The position numbers and the translations under genes were made by a program. Under the pieces are notes generated by a model. That model made no database searches. It was not told the DNA's origin and saw only the letters and a list, made by a program, of their open reading frames with translations. This document shows positions 24,857-33,263 of a stretch of 38,887 nucleotides of DNA, piece after piece. Every line of letters begins with the position of its first letter. The first letter of the stretch is position 1. The DNA comes from Bacteroidia bacterium. GTDB lineage: Bacteria; Bacteroidota; Bacteroidia; NS11-12g; UBA955. The stretch lies in the NCBI GenBank assembly GCA_020853295.1, contig JADYZD010000119.1, positions 1-38,887 on the forward strand, written 5' to 3'.

Positions 24857-26017
24857 TTGAACAATTACCTCCTCAAGAAATATTTTAAAATTATTTTATT
24901 GCTGATGGCTTTTTTCATCAGTGCTGCTATGCTATTTCTTAGTAAATTGCTTACTGAAAAAGTAGCTGCTGAAGAAAAGAAAAAAGTGGTATCTTGGGCA
25001 AAGGCAGTTCAAATTCTCAGCGAACCTTCGGTGGAAGGCGATTTGACATTTTATTTGGACATCATTCAGGCCAATACTACCATTCCGGCAATAGTTGTAA
25101 ATGAACAAGGCAAAATTACCCAGCATTGCAATCTTGACAGCATTAAGTCCTTAGACGAAAATTTTTTGAAAAAGAAACTGGAAGTTTTTAAAGCCGAGAA
25201 TGAACCCATTTCAATACCAGTAGTAAAGGGTATCAACCATCAAGTGTATTATGGAGAAAGTACGGTTTTGCAACAACTGAGGTATTATCCATTTGTGGTT
25301 TTGGCCGTGGTTGCGTTGTTTATGATGGTTTCTTACTTTGCCTTTTCTTTTTCTCGCCGGGCTGAGCAAAATCAGGTGTGGGTGGGTTTAGCAAAGGAAA
25401 CTGCACACCAATTGGGCACACCCATAACCAGTTTAATGGGCTGGGTAGAATACTTGGAAATGGAGTTGGGAATATTGCCCAATCAAGCCGGTGATGAAAT
25501 GCGCAAAGATGTTAAACGGCTGAATATTATCACTGAAAGGTTTAGTAAAATTGGTTCTGAACCTGTTTTACAAATGGTGGATATTAATAAAGCCGTTCAA
25601 AATGCTGCAGATTATATGACAGCCAGAATTGGCCATGGCGTGGAATTTGAACTGCATTTGTACCCAACGATTTTGTATGTTGAATTGAACGTAAATTTGT
25701 TTGATTGGGTATTGGAAAATCTTATAAAAAATGGAATTGATGCCATGGAAGGCCGTGGTAAATTGGTGTGTCAAATCAGCACTAGAAACCACAAGGTTTT
25801 TGTAGATATTACGGATAATGGAAAAGGGATAAAGGGGAACAATTTTAAAACTGTTTTCAAACCCGGATTTACCACCAAGCGCAGAGGCTGGGGCCTAGGG
25901 CTATCGCTGGCCAAAAGAATAGTTCAAGATTACCACAAGGGACAAATATTTGTAAAAGAAAGTGTTCCTTTTATCCGCACAACTTTCAGAATTGTGTTGA
26001 ATGAAGTGAGGTATTGA
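24857..26017 (+). CDS. membrane sensor histidine kinase
   Basis: 386 residues. A TM segment (about 10-33), an extracytoplasmic region of roughly 110 residues, a second TM (about 144-165), then the kinase: H-box AKETAHQLGTPITSL with His184, N-box NLIKNGIDAM, G1 DNGKGI and G2 GWGLGLSLAKRI. Start TTG 24857 is the only one that keeps the first TM. The 31-base gap after the glycosyltransferase suggests co-transcription. No response regulator follows on this strand; the LytTR regulator that converges 5 bases away belongs to another kinase. Signal and partner unknown. Confidence 0.85.
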   Translation: MNNYLLKKYFKIILLLMAFFISAAMLFLSKLLTEKVAAEEKKKVVSWAKAVQILSEPSVEGDLTFYLDIIQANTTIPAIVVNEQGKITQHCNLDSIKSLDENFLKKKLEVFKAENEPISIPVVKGINHQVYYGESTVLQQLRYYPFVVLAVVALFMMVSYFAFSFSRRAEQNQVWVGLAKETAHQLGTPITSLMGWVEYLEMELGILPNQAGDEMRKDVKRLNIITERFSKIGSEPVLQMVDINKAVQNAADYMTARIGHGVEFELHLYPTILYVELNVNLFDWVLENLIKNGIDAMEGRGKLVCQISTRNHKVFVDITDNGKGIKGNNFKTVFKPGFTTKRRGWGLGLSLAKRIVQDYHKGQIFVKESVPFIRTTFRIVLNEVRY

Positions 26018-26022
26018 ATGCC

Positions 26023-26766
26023 TTATCGCTTAATAATGGTACTCAAGTTTAAAAAACCTGAAACTTTGTCTGGAGAAATTGGCACTTGTTGCTTGTTCTT
26101 CATTGCCAAATAACCACCATCACTTTTTACATAGTCAATAATAAAATTCCTATTTACCATATAAGATTTATGACATCTAAAGAAATTGGTATTGTCTTGT
26201 AATACTTCTTCGAAATTTTTTAAAGTTCTGCTCACCACCAATTTGCTATTGTCTTCCATGAAAATCTCCGTGTAGGAATTGTCGGCCTTTAACAAAATGA
26301 TCTCATTGAGGTCTAAAAATCGAATGGATTGCCCAATAGGAATGGCAATTTTATTGTTTTGAACTTCAGGATTCTTGGATTGAATTTCTTGTTTTTGTGG
26401 TTGAAACCGCCTTTCAAACCGTTCAACTGCACTTACCAAATCTTCAGCCATCATGGGTTTTAATAAATAATCAATAGCCGAGAGTTTGAATGCTTTCACT
26501 GCAAATTCATTGTACGCAGTAGTGAATATGATTCCAAATTGAATTTCCTTTTCATCAAAAAAATCAAGCAACTCTAAACCTGTGTGGCCCGGCATTTCTA
26601 TGTCCAAAAAGATCAAATCTGGTTTGTTTTTTCGTATGGATTTAACCCCATTGGGCAAGTCTGTGCATTGGTCAATGATGTTTACATTTGGGCAATTTTC
26701 CATGATAAGGGTGTATAACAATTCCCTTGCCCTCTTTTCATCATCTATTATTATAGCATTTATCAT
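26023..26766 (-). CDS. LytTR-family response regulator
   Basis: 247 residues. Receiver domain 1-120 with acidic pair D8/D9, phospho-accepting D55 (LIFLDIEMPG), T83 and K103 (LLKPMM). LytTR DNA-binding domain from about 140 to the end, with the signature FFRCHKSYMVNRNFI. Regulators of this family bind paired 9-bp direct repeats about 21 bp apart. It overlaps the sensor gene as ATGA and is its cognate regulator. Candidate binding sites are described at 29701-29709, 29774-29782 and 31700-31729. Confidence 0.93.
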   Translation of the reverse strand: MINAIIIDDEKRARELLYTLIMENCPNVNIIDQCTDLPNGVKSIRKNKPDLIFLDIEMPGHTGLELLDFFDEKEIQFGIIFTTAYNEFAVKAFKLSAIDYLLKPMMAEDLVSAVERFERRFQPQKQEIQSKNPEVQNNKIAIPIGQSIRFLDLNEIILLKADNSYTEIFMEDNSKLVVSRTLKNFEEVLQDNTNFFRCHKSYMVNRNFIIDYVKSDGGYLAMKNKQQVPISPDKVSGFLNLSTIIKR

Positions 26767-29657
26767 TTTTCTTCAATTAAGGGAATATTTATGGTGAGTT
26801 TTGTTCCAAGTGAATTGTTTTCAGTATCCACTTTATCAATATATTGTAACCCAATTTTATTCTTCTCCTGATTTAAAATTTCAATTCTTTTTAGGTTGGC
26901 ATTGGAAGCAAAAGATTGGTGTTTATCGTGTTTCGTTTTTTCTAGTATTCTGCTTTTCTCTCGCCCAATTCCGTTGTCTTCTATTACAATAATTAATTCT
27001 TTCAAGGATTTAGAGATTTTAATGAATAGATTTTTATCTCCATTTTTATGAAGGAGTCCATGTTTTATAGAATTTTCTACATACGGTTGAATGATCATGG
27101 ATGGGATTTTTATGGTTTGAGTATCTACCAGGCTGTCTATTTCCAAACTATAGTTAATATCACCAAAACGCATTTTTTCCAGTTCTAAATACAGTAGTAA
27201 GGCCTCTATTTCTTCTGCCACAGTAATGGTTTCACTCTCACTCATTTTTAAAATACTGCGTGTAAGTTTTGAAAATTTGGAAAGGTAGGCTGCGGCATTT
27301 TTCTTGTCTTCAGTTACTATAAATGATTGTATGGTGTTTAAGGCATTAAAAAGGAAATGGGGATTCATTTGCGATTTAATGGAACTTAACATAGATTGAC
27401 GAAGGTTCTTTTCCAAATTCACCTTTTCCAATAATAGGGCATTCTGCTTTTTGTTTTCATTTATTCTCCAGAAATAAATTGAATACAGGCCAAACAAAAT
27501 CAATATACAGATGAGACTTATAAACCACCATTGTGCATACCATGGTTTTAAAATGGTAAATGTTACATTATTCTTTTGAATAATGCCATTTATTTTAAAC
27601 AGTACAGTATACCTGCCCCAGTTAAGAGAAGCCAATGCCAGTGTCCTGCTATTGATATCAAGATTTTTCCAATTATCGTTGTTTATTTTGTACTGTATTT
27701 GGCCATTCTTTGTGTAATAATCCAATAAAGAAAAATGCAGAACAATATCATTTTCGGTTGATTTGAATTCATAATTTTCACTATTGCTAATTCGTTTATG
27801 ACCGCCTTGTATATAATTGATATAAAAAGGAGTTTGGTTTTTTATGGCATCAGTTGGGGCAATGAGTTTGGTTACCTGATTAAATGTGCTAAACAAAAAT
27901 TGGTTGTTGTAAAAAGTGATATCGTTTATTTCTGAAGTATGTTTTCCAAAAGAGAGAGATTTGAATTCGGGTGTCTTTTGGTCTAAGTTTAACCAGTATA
28001 TGGATGCAGCATTGCATAGAAACATTTTGTTTTCTTGCACCTTAAAGAAAGTATATGGTGCTTTTGAATTTAAAATGGTATTCTTTTCTACAGTATTGTT
28101 GGGTAAAAGTGATAGAATCTCACCATTGTTCAGAAAGAAATAAACGGTATTGTTAAATATAGAAATTTTGTTTGCATATACTTTGTTGTTTTCATATTTA
28201 ATTTCACCTTGAGTGGTTTTATTGGCATAGTATATTCCTGAATTGGTGGCGAAATAGAGTATATCCTTAATTTTGTTATAGCAAACAGATTTTACGCGCA
28301 CATCCGCAATTATGGTTCTGCATCTGGAATTTTGGAATCCAGTATAATATTCATCTTTACCCGGAATTTTCAACCAGTCATTGTTTTGAGATCCAACAAT
28401 GCCGGCCAATCCAGTGACTGCGATTCCAAACAACCCTGGATTGACTTCTACGATTTCTTTAAATCCGCCCGATAGGATAAAATAATTGTGGTTCCTAAAT
28501 TGAATATTAGCGAGGTTTAAATTTTGTGAAAATCCAATCTTTCCCAGATCCAATTTAACCAAATCATAGATGTTGTTGTGTGAAGGCAACTGGAAAACAG
28601 CGTTAAAACTTGAACTTGTTGTATCAAAATAAGCAAGGGTGCCCTTATTGCTGTAGGCCCACAATATGCCATCAATTTCCTTTAATTTAAAATTTTGCAA
28701 TTCATTTTTGTATAAAAATTGGTTGTTTTGGGGTGGCAGAATATATACGCCGCTGCTGGTGCTAGAGACCCAGAAATACCCATTTAAATCTTTAATGATA
28801 TGCGAGGTGCTTGTTTCAGGCAATAAGTTTTCATCCACAGAAAGAGATGTTAAGTTGATTTTTATCATCCCATCTCTGGTGCAGATCCACATATCATTAT
28901 CAATAATTTGAAAAGAATTGATAAGTTTACTAAGCCCTGATTTTTGGTAAATGATTTTTCTTGTGTTGCCTTGTACTTCATATACACGAGTAGTGTTGGT
29001 TTCAGTTTCTAGGCAATAATATTTGGAATTGTGATAGATGATGCGGCTGATCCAGTTTTGAGAATTGGTGTTACTGGCACTGGATATTTTAAATTTTAGG
29101 TTCCAGTTTTCATCGTACAAATAGCTGAACTGGTTGTCGGAAGCATTTACCAAGTCGTGTGATTTGTAAATTTGGTAGTATAAATTTGAGACTTGAATTT
29201 CCTTTTTTAATTTATGGCTAGTAATATCATAGATGCCGAGTGAATTGCCTCTTTTCTTGATGATAATGTTGTTTTCAAGAACCACAAATTCATTGGCTAC
29301 AGATGCCAATTCGGGGATGGTAAAGTGTTTTAAACTGTCGTTTTCAACATAAAAAATCATTCCATCGAAATTGGAGTACCAAATTCTACCAAATTTGTCT
29401 TCTTGTAAATAACTGCCAGCTTTGCTGCTCATACTAAGACTAGAATAATTTTTGTACTCAAACCCATCGTACCGGTACAAGCCGTTATCTGTAGTTATCC
29501 AAATAAATCCTTTTTTGTCTTGTAAGATATTGTACACTTCATCACTAGGTAAGCCCCCAGCCCGGTTCATATTGATGCTCATAGGTTTTTGTCCATATGC
29601 CTGGCTTGCGGCGAGGGATAGGAGAGAGATGAGCATAATTAAGAATAGGCGTACCAT
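26763..29657 (-). CDS. LytS-type sensor histidine kinase with beta-propeller sensor region
   Basis: 964 residues. The frame reaches 29669, but that TTG overlaps the -7 box; ATG 29657 opens a clean signal peptide (MVRLFLIMLISLLSLAASQAYG). The large extracytoplasmic part contains two-component-regulator propeller repeats (DVYNILQDKKGFIWITTDNGL-type blocks), a Y_Y_Y-like beta domain (about ENYEFKSTENDIVLHFSLLDY), one TM (WWFISLICILILFGLYSIYF), then a His_kinase domain with NPHFLFNALNTIQSF and the ATPase motif VIEDNGIG. Partner of the LytTR regulator; ligand unknown. Confidence 0.9.
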   Translation of the reverse strand: MVRLFLIMLISLLSLAASQAYGQKPMSINMNRAGGLPSDEVYNILQDKKGFIWITTDNGLYRYDGFEYKNYSSLSMSSKAGSYLQEDKFGRIWYSNFDGMIFYVENDSLKHFTIPELASVANEFVVLENNIIIKKRGNSLGIYDITSHKLKKEIQVSNLYYQIYKSHDLVNASDNQFSYLYDENWNLKFKISSASNTNSQNWISRIIYHNSKYYCLETETNTTRVYEVQGNTRKIIYQKSGLSKLINSFQIIDNDMWICTRDGMIKINLTSLSVDENLLPETSTSHIIKDLNGYFWVSSTSSGVYILPPQNNQFLYKNELQNFKLKEIDGILWAYSNKGTLAYFDTTSSSFNAVFQLPSHNNIYDLVKLDLGKIGFSQNLNLANIQFRNHNYFILSGGFKEIVEVNPGLFGIAVTGLAGIVGSQNNDWLKIPGKDEYYTGFQNSRCRTIIADVRVKSVCYNKIKDILYFATNSGIYYANKTTQGEIKYENNKVYANKISIFNNTVYFFLNNGEILSLLPNNTVEKNTILNSKAPYTFFKVQENKMFLCNAASIYWLNLDQKTPEFKSLSFGKHTSEINDITFYNNQFLFSTFNQVTKLIAPTDAIKNQTPFYINYIQGGHKRISNSENYEFKSTENDIVLHFSLLDYYTKNGQIQYKINNDNWKNLDINSRTLALASLNWGRYTVLFKINGIIQKNNVTFTILKPWYAQWWFISLICILILFGLYSIYFWRINENKKQNALLLEKVNLEKNLRQSMLSSIKSQMNPHFLFNALNTIQSFIVTEDKKNAAAYLSKFSKLTRSILKMSESETITVAEEIEALLLYLELEKMRFGDINYSLEIDSLVDTQTIKIPSMIIQPYVENSIKHGLLHKNGDKNLFIKISKSLKELIIVIEDNGIGREKSRILEKTKHDKHQSFASNANLKRIEILNQEKNKIGLQYIDKVDTENNSLGTKLTINIPLIEEK

Positions 29658-29666
29658 TTGAGCAAA

Positions 29667-29695
29667 CAAAAATATCCTTTATAAGGAATAAACAA
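29667..29695 (-). promoter_or_regulatory. promoter of the sensor kinase/LytTR operon
   Basis: Minus strand: TTG (29695-29693), 18-base spacer, TATTTTTG (29674-29667, exact TAnnTTTG), then 9 bases to ATG 29657. Confidence 0.65.
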
Positions 29696-29700
29696 TACTG

Positions 29701-29709
29701 CCGGTTAGT
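29701..29709 (-). promoter_or_regulatory. putative LytTR half-site upstream of the sensor/regulator operon
   Basis: ACTAACCGG on the minus strand (plus strand CCGGTTAGT), 26 bases upstream of the -7 box at 29667-29674, within GTTTCACTAAC. The copies in front of the two downstream exported-protein genes have the same orientation and almost the same spacing. Confidence 0.4.
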
Positions 29710-29773
29710 GAAACTGTATTTTGAAGCAGTAAACAATGGGAATAGGAATCAAACAAGTCTAAACCTAGGGTTT

Positions 29774-29782
29774 ACTAACTGA
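29774..29782 (+). promoter_or_regulatory. putative LytTR half-site upstream of the duplicated-domain exported gene
   Basis: ACTAACTGA inside GTTTACTAACT (29770-29780), an 11-base string repeated exactly at 31696-31706. It ends 25 bases before the near -7 box at 29808. Confidence 0.4.
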
Positions 29783-29807
29783 TATAAAATTGAAAACGGG
29801 ATGCCTA

Positions 29808-29815
29808 CAATTTTG
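29808..29815 (+). promoter_or_regulatory. imperfect -7 box of the duplicated-domain exported gene
   Basis: CAATTTTG matches TAnnTTTG at five of six positions (C for the first T), 18 bases before ATG 29834. A weak box would fit a promoter that needs an activator. Confidence 0.4.
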
Positions 29816-29833
29816 CAGCACAAAATAAAACAA

Positions 29834-31330
29834 ATGAAAAAAATAATTTTATCGGTTGTAACATTGATAGGGATTTCAATTACAACGTTTGCCCAAGATT
29901 ACAGAGACTTAAGTGCCAACTATTATTTTTGGCGCCCAGAAGGATCTACCGTTTCTTCAGAGTTTAAGGACGGTAAAAAAGTAGCTGTAACAGACAAAAA
30001 TGGAAGTTTGGAAATGAAGTACACACTTTCAGGAATGCAAGGCGGAGGTTCTCTAACACCAAGCTGGGGTTCAGAAGATATGTGTCGTCAACAAGAAAAA
30101 TACACCAATGTTAGATTCTGTACTGTTGGGCCCACCTCGTATAATTGGGGCCGACAGCTTATTGAAGTGGAGGAAGGTGTTTTGGTTATAGGAGATATGA
30201 ATTATAATTTATCTACTTCAGGCGAATGTACTGGTGTAACCATAAAGGGAATAAGTGCTGTGTTACTTAGAGATGAGGCAAAAAAGAGCACAATAAGCAT
30301 AGTTGCTCTAAAAGCAAAATGCAATGAATTGCTGGAGCAAATGTGCAAAATCAGAAAGGATAAAGCTCCCGTTGTTAAGGACCTGCGGGGCTTGTCAACT
30401 TTAGCTGCGGGAAGTGTGCCAGACTTTTCAACTACAAAAAAATTGGATGGAACCTATTATACTTATAAAAATCCGGATGGTATTGGTGATTTGATATACG
30501 GAGAATGTAAAACTGCAGAAATAGTGGATGCCGGTGATCATATTGATATTAACTCCAAATTTATGGGTGTTAAAAAAATTAAGGTTGTATTTAATTCTAG
30601 CAAAACTATGTTGGCCATTGAAAAAGCAGGGGGTCATAAAATTTTGGAAGCAGATGCAAGTGCTTCTGAATATAAAATTAACTATACTTATTTAGTTGAG
30701 ATTGAAGATGGAGTTTTAGTTTTGGTTAGAGAAATAGATATGAAATTTACATTTGAAAGTAACTGTACTCCCAATGTAAATGGAGTTACTTATGTGTTTT
30801 TTAAAGATAAAAAGAAATGCAACGATATTGCTCTGGGTGAAATAAAAACGAAGTTAAAATCTGTTTTGAGTGAAATGTGTGCAGCATATCAGAAAACACT
30901 TTCGGCTCCAACCTCATCGGTTAAAGTTTTCTTGCCAGAGCCTTTAAATAAAGACAAAACCTTGGATAAGCCAGCATTCAATGCAATAAAGGCTTATGCC
31001 GCAAAAATGGGGTGGAAAGAAACCATAATCAGTAGCTATATTGTTAGTGAGGACTGGATACCATATACGAAGAAAGAGTGGATTAATAATTCCTATGTAG
31101 ATGTGGTAAAATACAGACAAAAGAATTGTATTGTTTTCTTTAAAACGGATAAAGGAATTTACAAATCACAAGGTGTAGTTATTACCCAGGACGCGGTGGC
31201 GGGAGACTACAGTGGCAAAAATTTTAACACTGCTGTATATTGTGGTGGAGTGCTAACCGGCGTTCCAGGAAGTGGATGGGATATTCAAATTGTAACAAAA
31301 GCAGATGCAGAAAAGTATATCTTAAAATAA
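29834..31330 (+). CDS. exported protein with a tandem internal duplication
   Basis: 498 residues from ATG 29834, the start of signal peptide MKKIILSVVTLIGISITTFA; the frame extends to 29801, but that would bury the signal and the promoter. Residues about 29-174 and 207-352 are two copies of one domain: the first has LIEVEEGVLVIGDMNY, ECTGVTIKGISAVLLRD and LLEQMC, the second LVEIEDGVLVLVREIDM, NCTPNVNGVTYVFFKD and VLSEMC. A third, different domain (361-498) has DWIPYTKKEW...RQKNCIVFF and ends CGGVLTGVPGSGWDIQIV. Conserved Cys in each copy suggest disulfides. No named family recognised. Possible LytTR control; strong terminator follows. Confidence 0.82.
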   Translation: MKKIILSVVTLIGISITTFAQDYRDLSANYYFWRPEGSTVSSEFKDGKKVAVTDKNGSLEMKYTLSGMQGGGSLTPSWGSEDMCRQQEKYTNVRFCTVGPTSYNWGRQLIEVEEGVLVIGDMNYNLSTSGECTGVTIKGISAVLLRDEAKKSTISIVALKAKCNELLEQMCKIRKDKAPVVKDLRGLSTLAAGSVPDFSTTKKLDGTYYTYKNPDGIGDLIYGECKTAEIVDAGDHIDINSKFMGVKKIKVVFNSSKTMLAIEKAGGHKILEADASASEYKINYTYLVEIEDGVLVLVREIDMKFTFESNCTPNVNGVTYVFFKDKKKCNDIALGEIKTKLKSVLSEMCAAYQKTLSAPTSSVKVFLPEPLNKDKTLDKPAFNAIKAYAAKMGWKETIISSYIVSEDWIPYTKKEWINNSYVDVVKYRQKNCIVFFKTDKGIYKSQGVVITQDAVAGDYSGKNFNTAVYCGGVLTGVPGSGWDIQIVTKADAEKYILK

Positions 31331-31351
31331 CAGCGAGTTACTAAATATTGA

Positions 31352-31385
31352 AATAAGCCACCTAATTATTTGGGTGGCTTATTTT
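31352..31385 (+). terminator. rho-independent terminator after the duplicated-domain gene
   Basis: AATAAGCCACC (31352-31362) pairs perfectly over 11 bp with GGTGGCTTATT (31373-31383), then TT. Its 3' arm runs up to the promoter of the next small gene. Confidence 0.88.
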
Positions 31386-31388
31386 ATT

Positions 31389-31396
31389 TATATTTG
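31389..31396 (+). promoter_or_regulatory. -7 box of the small membrane protein gene (probably leaderless)
   Basis: TATATTTG, exact TAnnTTTG, 4 bases before GTG 31401 and directly after the terminator stem. Confidence 0.5.
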
Positions 31397-31400
31397 TACT

Positions 31401-31646
31401 GTGGAGGAAATAATATTCGGTTTTATCGTAGAATTATTTGGTTCTATCATTTTCGAATTTTTGTTATGTAAAATATTACCCAATATTTTTAAATATATTG
31501 GAGCCACACTAAGATTTATTGTTTTATTTAGGTCTTTCACTTTTGAAGAAATATTGGCAAAAGACCAAAACATTAGAATAGGCTTGGTCGGAACTATGGC
31601 AATTACTGCAATTGTATTATTGATAAGGCATTTTGTTTTTATATAA
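31401..31646 (+). CDS. small membrane protein of unknown function
   Basis: 81 residues from GTG 31401; a longer frame begins at 31374 inside the preceding terminator, which I reject. Two hydrophobic stretches (IFGFIVELFGSIIFEFLL at the N-terminus and LVGTMAITAIVLLIRHFVFI at the C-terminus) flank a basic/amphipathic middle (FRSFTFEEILAKDQNIRIG). No family recognised. Support comes from the -7 box 4 bases upstream and the plausible membrane topology; codon use is AT-rich. It could be an orphan or recently formed gene. Confidence 0.55.
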   Translation: MEEIIFGFIVELFGSIIFEFLLCKILPNIFKYIGATLRFIVLFRSFTFEEILAKDQNIRIGLVGTMAITAIVLLIRHFVFI

Positions 31647-31699
31647 ATTCACAATTGCCCGTAAATTGGGTATGTGAAATTTGATTCTAATTCTAGTTT

Positions 31700-31729
31700 A
31701 CTAACTCGAAAGGCAATTACACTAACTGT
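31700..31729 (+). promoter_or_regulatory. putative LytTR binding site: two direct repeats 21 bp apart
   Basis: ACTAACTCG (31700-31708) and ACTAACTGT (31721-31729), separated by 12 bases, so 21 bp start to start. On the opposite strand they read CGAGTTAGT and ACAGTTAGT, close to known LytTR repeats such as the AgrA-type ACAGTTAGG. The second copy ends 25 bases before the -7 box at 31755. Confidence 0.45.
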
Positions 31730-31754
31730 TCAATTTACGGATAAATACAGGGTT

Positions 31755-31762
31755 TAATTTTG
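31755..31762 (+). promoter_or_regulatory. -7 box of the LamG/T9SS gene
   Basis: TAATTTTG, exact TAnnTTTG, 23 bases before ATG 31786. No good -33 element; an activator at 31700-31729 would take its place. Confidence 0.55.
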
Positions 31763-31785
31763 AATTATAATTAATAACAATAAAC

Positions 31786-33114
31786 ATGAAATCAATTTTT
31801 ACTGCAATGATGTTAGGAATAATTGGAAACAATATTCTAGCACAAATTCCACAAAATGGCTTGATAGCGCATTTTGATTGCAACGGAAGTAATGGAACTA
31901 CCAGCCAAAAGAACGGCAAAACAATGTGGCCTAACAATTATAGCAGCAATTCCCGAACACAAGGTAAAATTGCACCAGCTCCGGCTATGGATAGACATGG
32001 TCAAGAAGACAGTGCTCTGGGGTTTGAGTATACAGGTTACCATTATAATTTAAATCATGTAGATAATTATACAGACAATAGAGGACTGAAAATAAAAAAG
32101 CAAATCACTTTTGGTTGCTGGGTTTTAGTGACTGGTTATGACCAGTATAACATGTCGCCGCTGGTTATGGGGGCATTTGGACCAAGCAAAGCTTCCTATG
32201 CCATACAGGGTAATTTATACAATGGAAATTTTTATGCTTTGATCAGTACCAACACCGCTGAAAATCAAAATTTGTCAGTCAATGTTGCTTCAGAGGGAAC
32301 GAGTGGGATCGAGTACTACAGACATATTATGGCTACTGTAAGCTCTGACGATAGTTTTAAACTGTACTACCAGGGTAGGTTGGTTGCAGCCAGCAAATTA
32401 ACTGGTGACAGTATAAAATATTTCAATCATAGTAATGGTAATCCATATTTTTCTTTGGGTGCCGATTTTATTAATAATGGTTGGAACAATACAGGGTTCA
32501 ACGGAAGGGTTGATGACGTGTTGATTTATGACAGGGCATTAACTGCGGCAGAAATCTGGAATTTGTTCAATACCACCAAAAACTGTAAAAATACATCAGT
32601 TCCTAGGTCCAATCATTTGTTGAGAGGTTTGAGTAGCCAACAACATTTGTTATCTGTTGCTGATACCACCTTGTGGCATAATGATCAATGTGAATTTGAA
32701 TGGTATAAAAATGGCAATATTGGCATGACTTCAAAAAAATCATCAGGTAATACAATTTCCATAACCCAAAATGGGAACTATAAAGTAAAAGTAATTCACC
32801 AGGCCTCTCGTTGTTGGTATTGGACCAATGAAATTTCTGTAACAGATTTGGGCAATAGCAATAGGGTAATTGAAATGGAACAAATTAATGCAGCACTGTT
32901 CCCGAATCCCGCAGAAAACAGCATCCAAATTACGGCCGATCAAATCATAGACGAAGTAGGAATATGGGGGATTGATGGAAAAGAAAAAATGACAGGAATT
33001 CGAATTGCAGGAATGCAAGGCGCCATAGATATTTCAAGCTTGCCAACAGGCGTTTATTTTGTAAAAATAAAGTCGGGCAATTCTTGGTCTACCCAACGTT
33101 TGATAAAGAATTAA
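31786..33114 (+). CDS. exported LamG-like protein with T9SS C-terminal sorting domain
   Basis: 442 residues, signal peptide at the start (MKSIFTAMMLGIIGNNILAQ). A concanavalin/LamG-like domain spans about 25-265: GLIAHFDCNGS at the start, FGCWVLV, RHIMATVSSDDSFKLYYQGRLV, then FNGRVDDVLIYDRALTAAEI, the classic LamG ending. An Ig-like segment follows, and the C-terminal 75 residues are a type A T9SS signal (LFPNPAENSIQI ... GVYFVKIKSGNS ... RLIKN). It should be exported across the outer membrane by T9SS and held at the surface or released. The ligand is unknown; carbohydrate binding is possible. Perfect terminator after it; possible LytTR control. Confidence 0.9.
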   Translation: MKSIFTAMMLGIIGNNILAQIPQNGLIAHFDCNGSNGTTSQKNGKTMWPNNYSSNSRTQGKIAPAPAMDRHGQEDSALGFEYTGYHYNLNHVDNYTDNRGLKIKKQITFGCWVLVTGYDQYNMSPLVMGAFGPSKASYAIQGNLYNGNFYALISTNTAENQNLSVNVASEGTSGIEYYRHIMATVSSDDSFKLYYQGRLVAASKLTGDSIKYFNHSNGNPYFSLGADFINNGWNNTGFNGRVDDVLIYDRALTAAEIWNLFNTTKNCKNTSVPRSNHLLRGLSSQQHLLSVADTTLWHNDQCEFEWYKNGNIGMTSKKSSGNTISITQNGNYKVKVIHQASRCWYWTNEISVTDLGNSNRVIEMEQINAALFPNPAENSIQITADQIIDEVGIWGIDGKEKMTGIRIAGMQGAIDISSLPTGVYFVKIKSGNSWSTQRLIKN

Positions 33115-33133
33115 CAATCAAACTTTAAAAATC

Positions 33134-33165
33134 AAAAGGGTTGGCGAAAAAGCCAACCCTTTTTT
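33134..33165 (+). terminator. rho-independent terminator after the LamG/T9SS gene
   Basis: AAAAGGGTTGGC (33134-33145) pairs perfectly over 12 bp with GCCAACCCTTTT (33152-33163) around GAAAAA, followed by T. Confidence 0.93.
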
Positions 33166-33250
33166 CGCTGTTTTACCCAGCGGTAATTCCACGGCGACGT
33201 GATTTGGTTATTTTACAATTTATGGGTCATGTTCAGTAAATAGATTCGGT

Positions 33251-33258
33251 TATATTTG
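33251..33258 (+). promoter_or_regulatory. -7 box of the DUF4293/M14 operon (probably leaderless)
   Basis: TATATTTG, exact TAnnTTTG, 5 bases before ATG 33264. No clear -33 element. Confidence 0.6.
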
Positions 33259-33263
33259 CAAGT

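Noticed and set aside
31334..31342. CGAGTTACT just after the duplicated-domain gene as another LytTR half-site
   Set aside because: One mismatch, opposite orientation and wrong distance (46 bases) to the nearest -7 box.
31374..31400. Longer start (GTG 31374) for the small membrane protein
   Set aside because: It begins inside the terminator stem of the preceding gene and upstream of the only -7 box.
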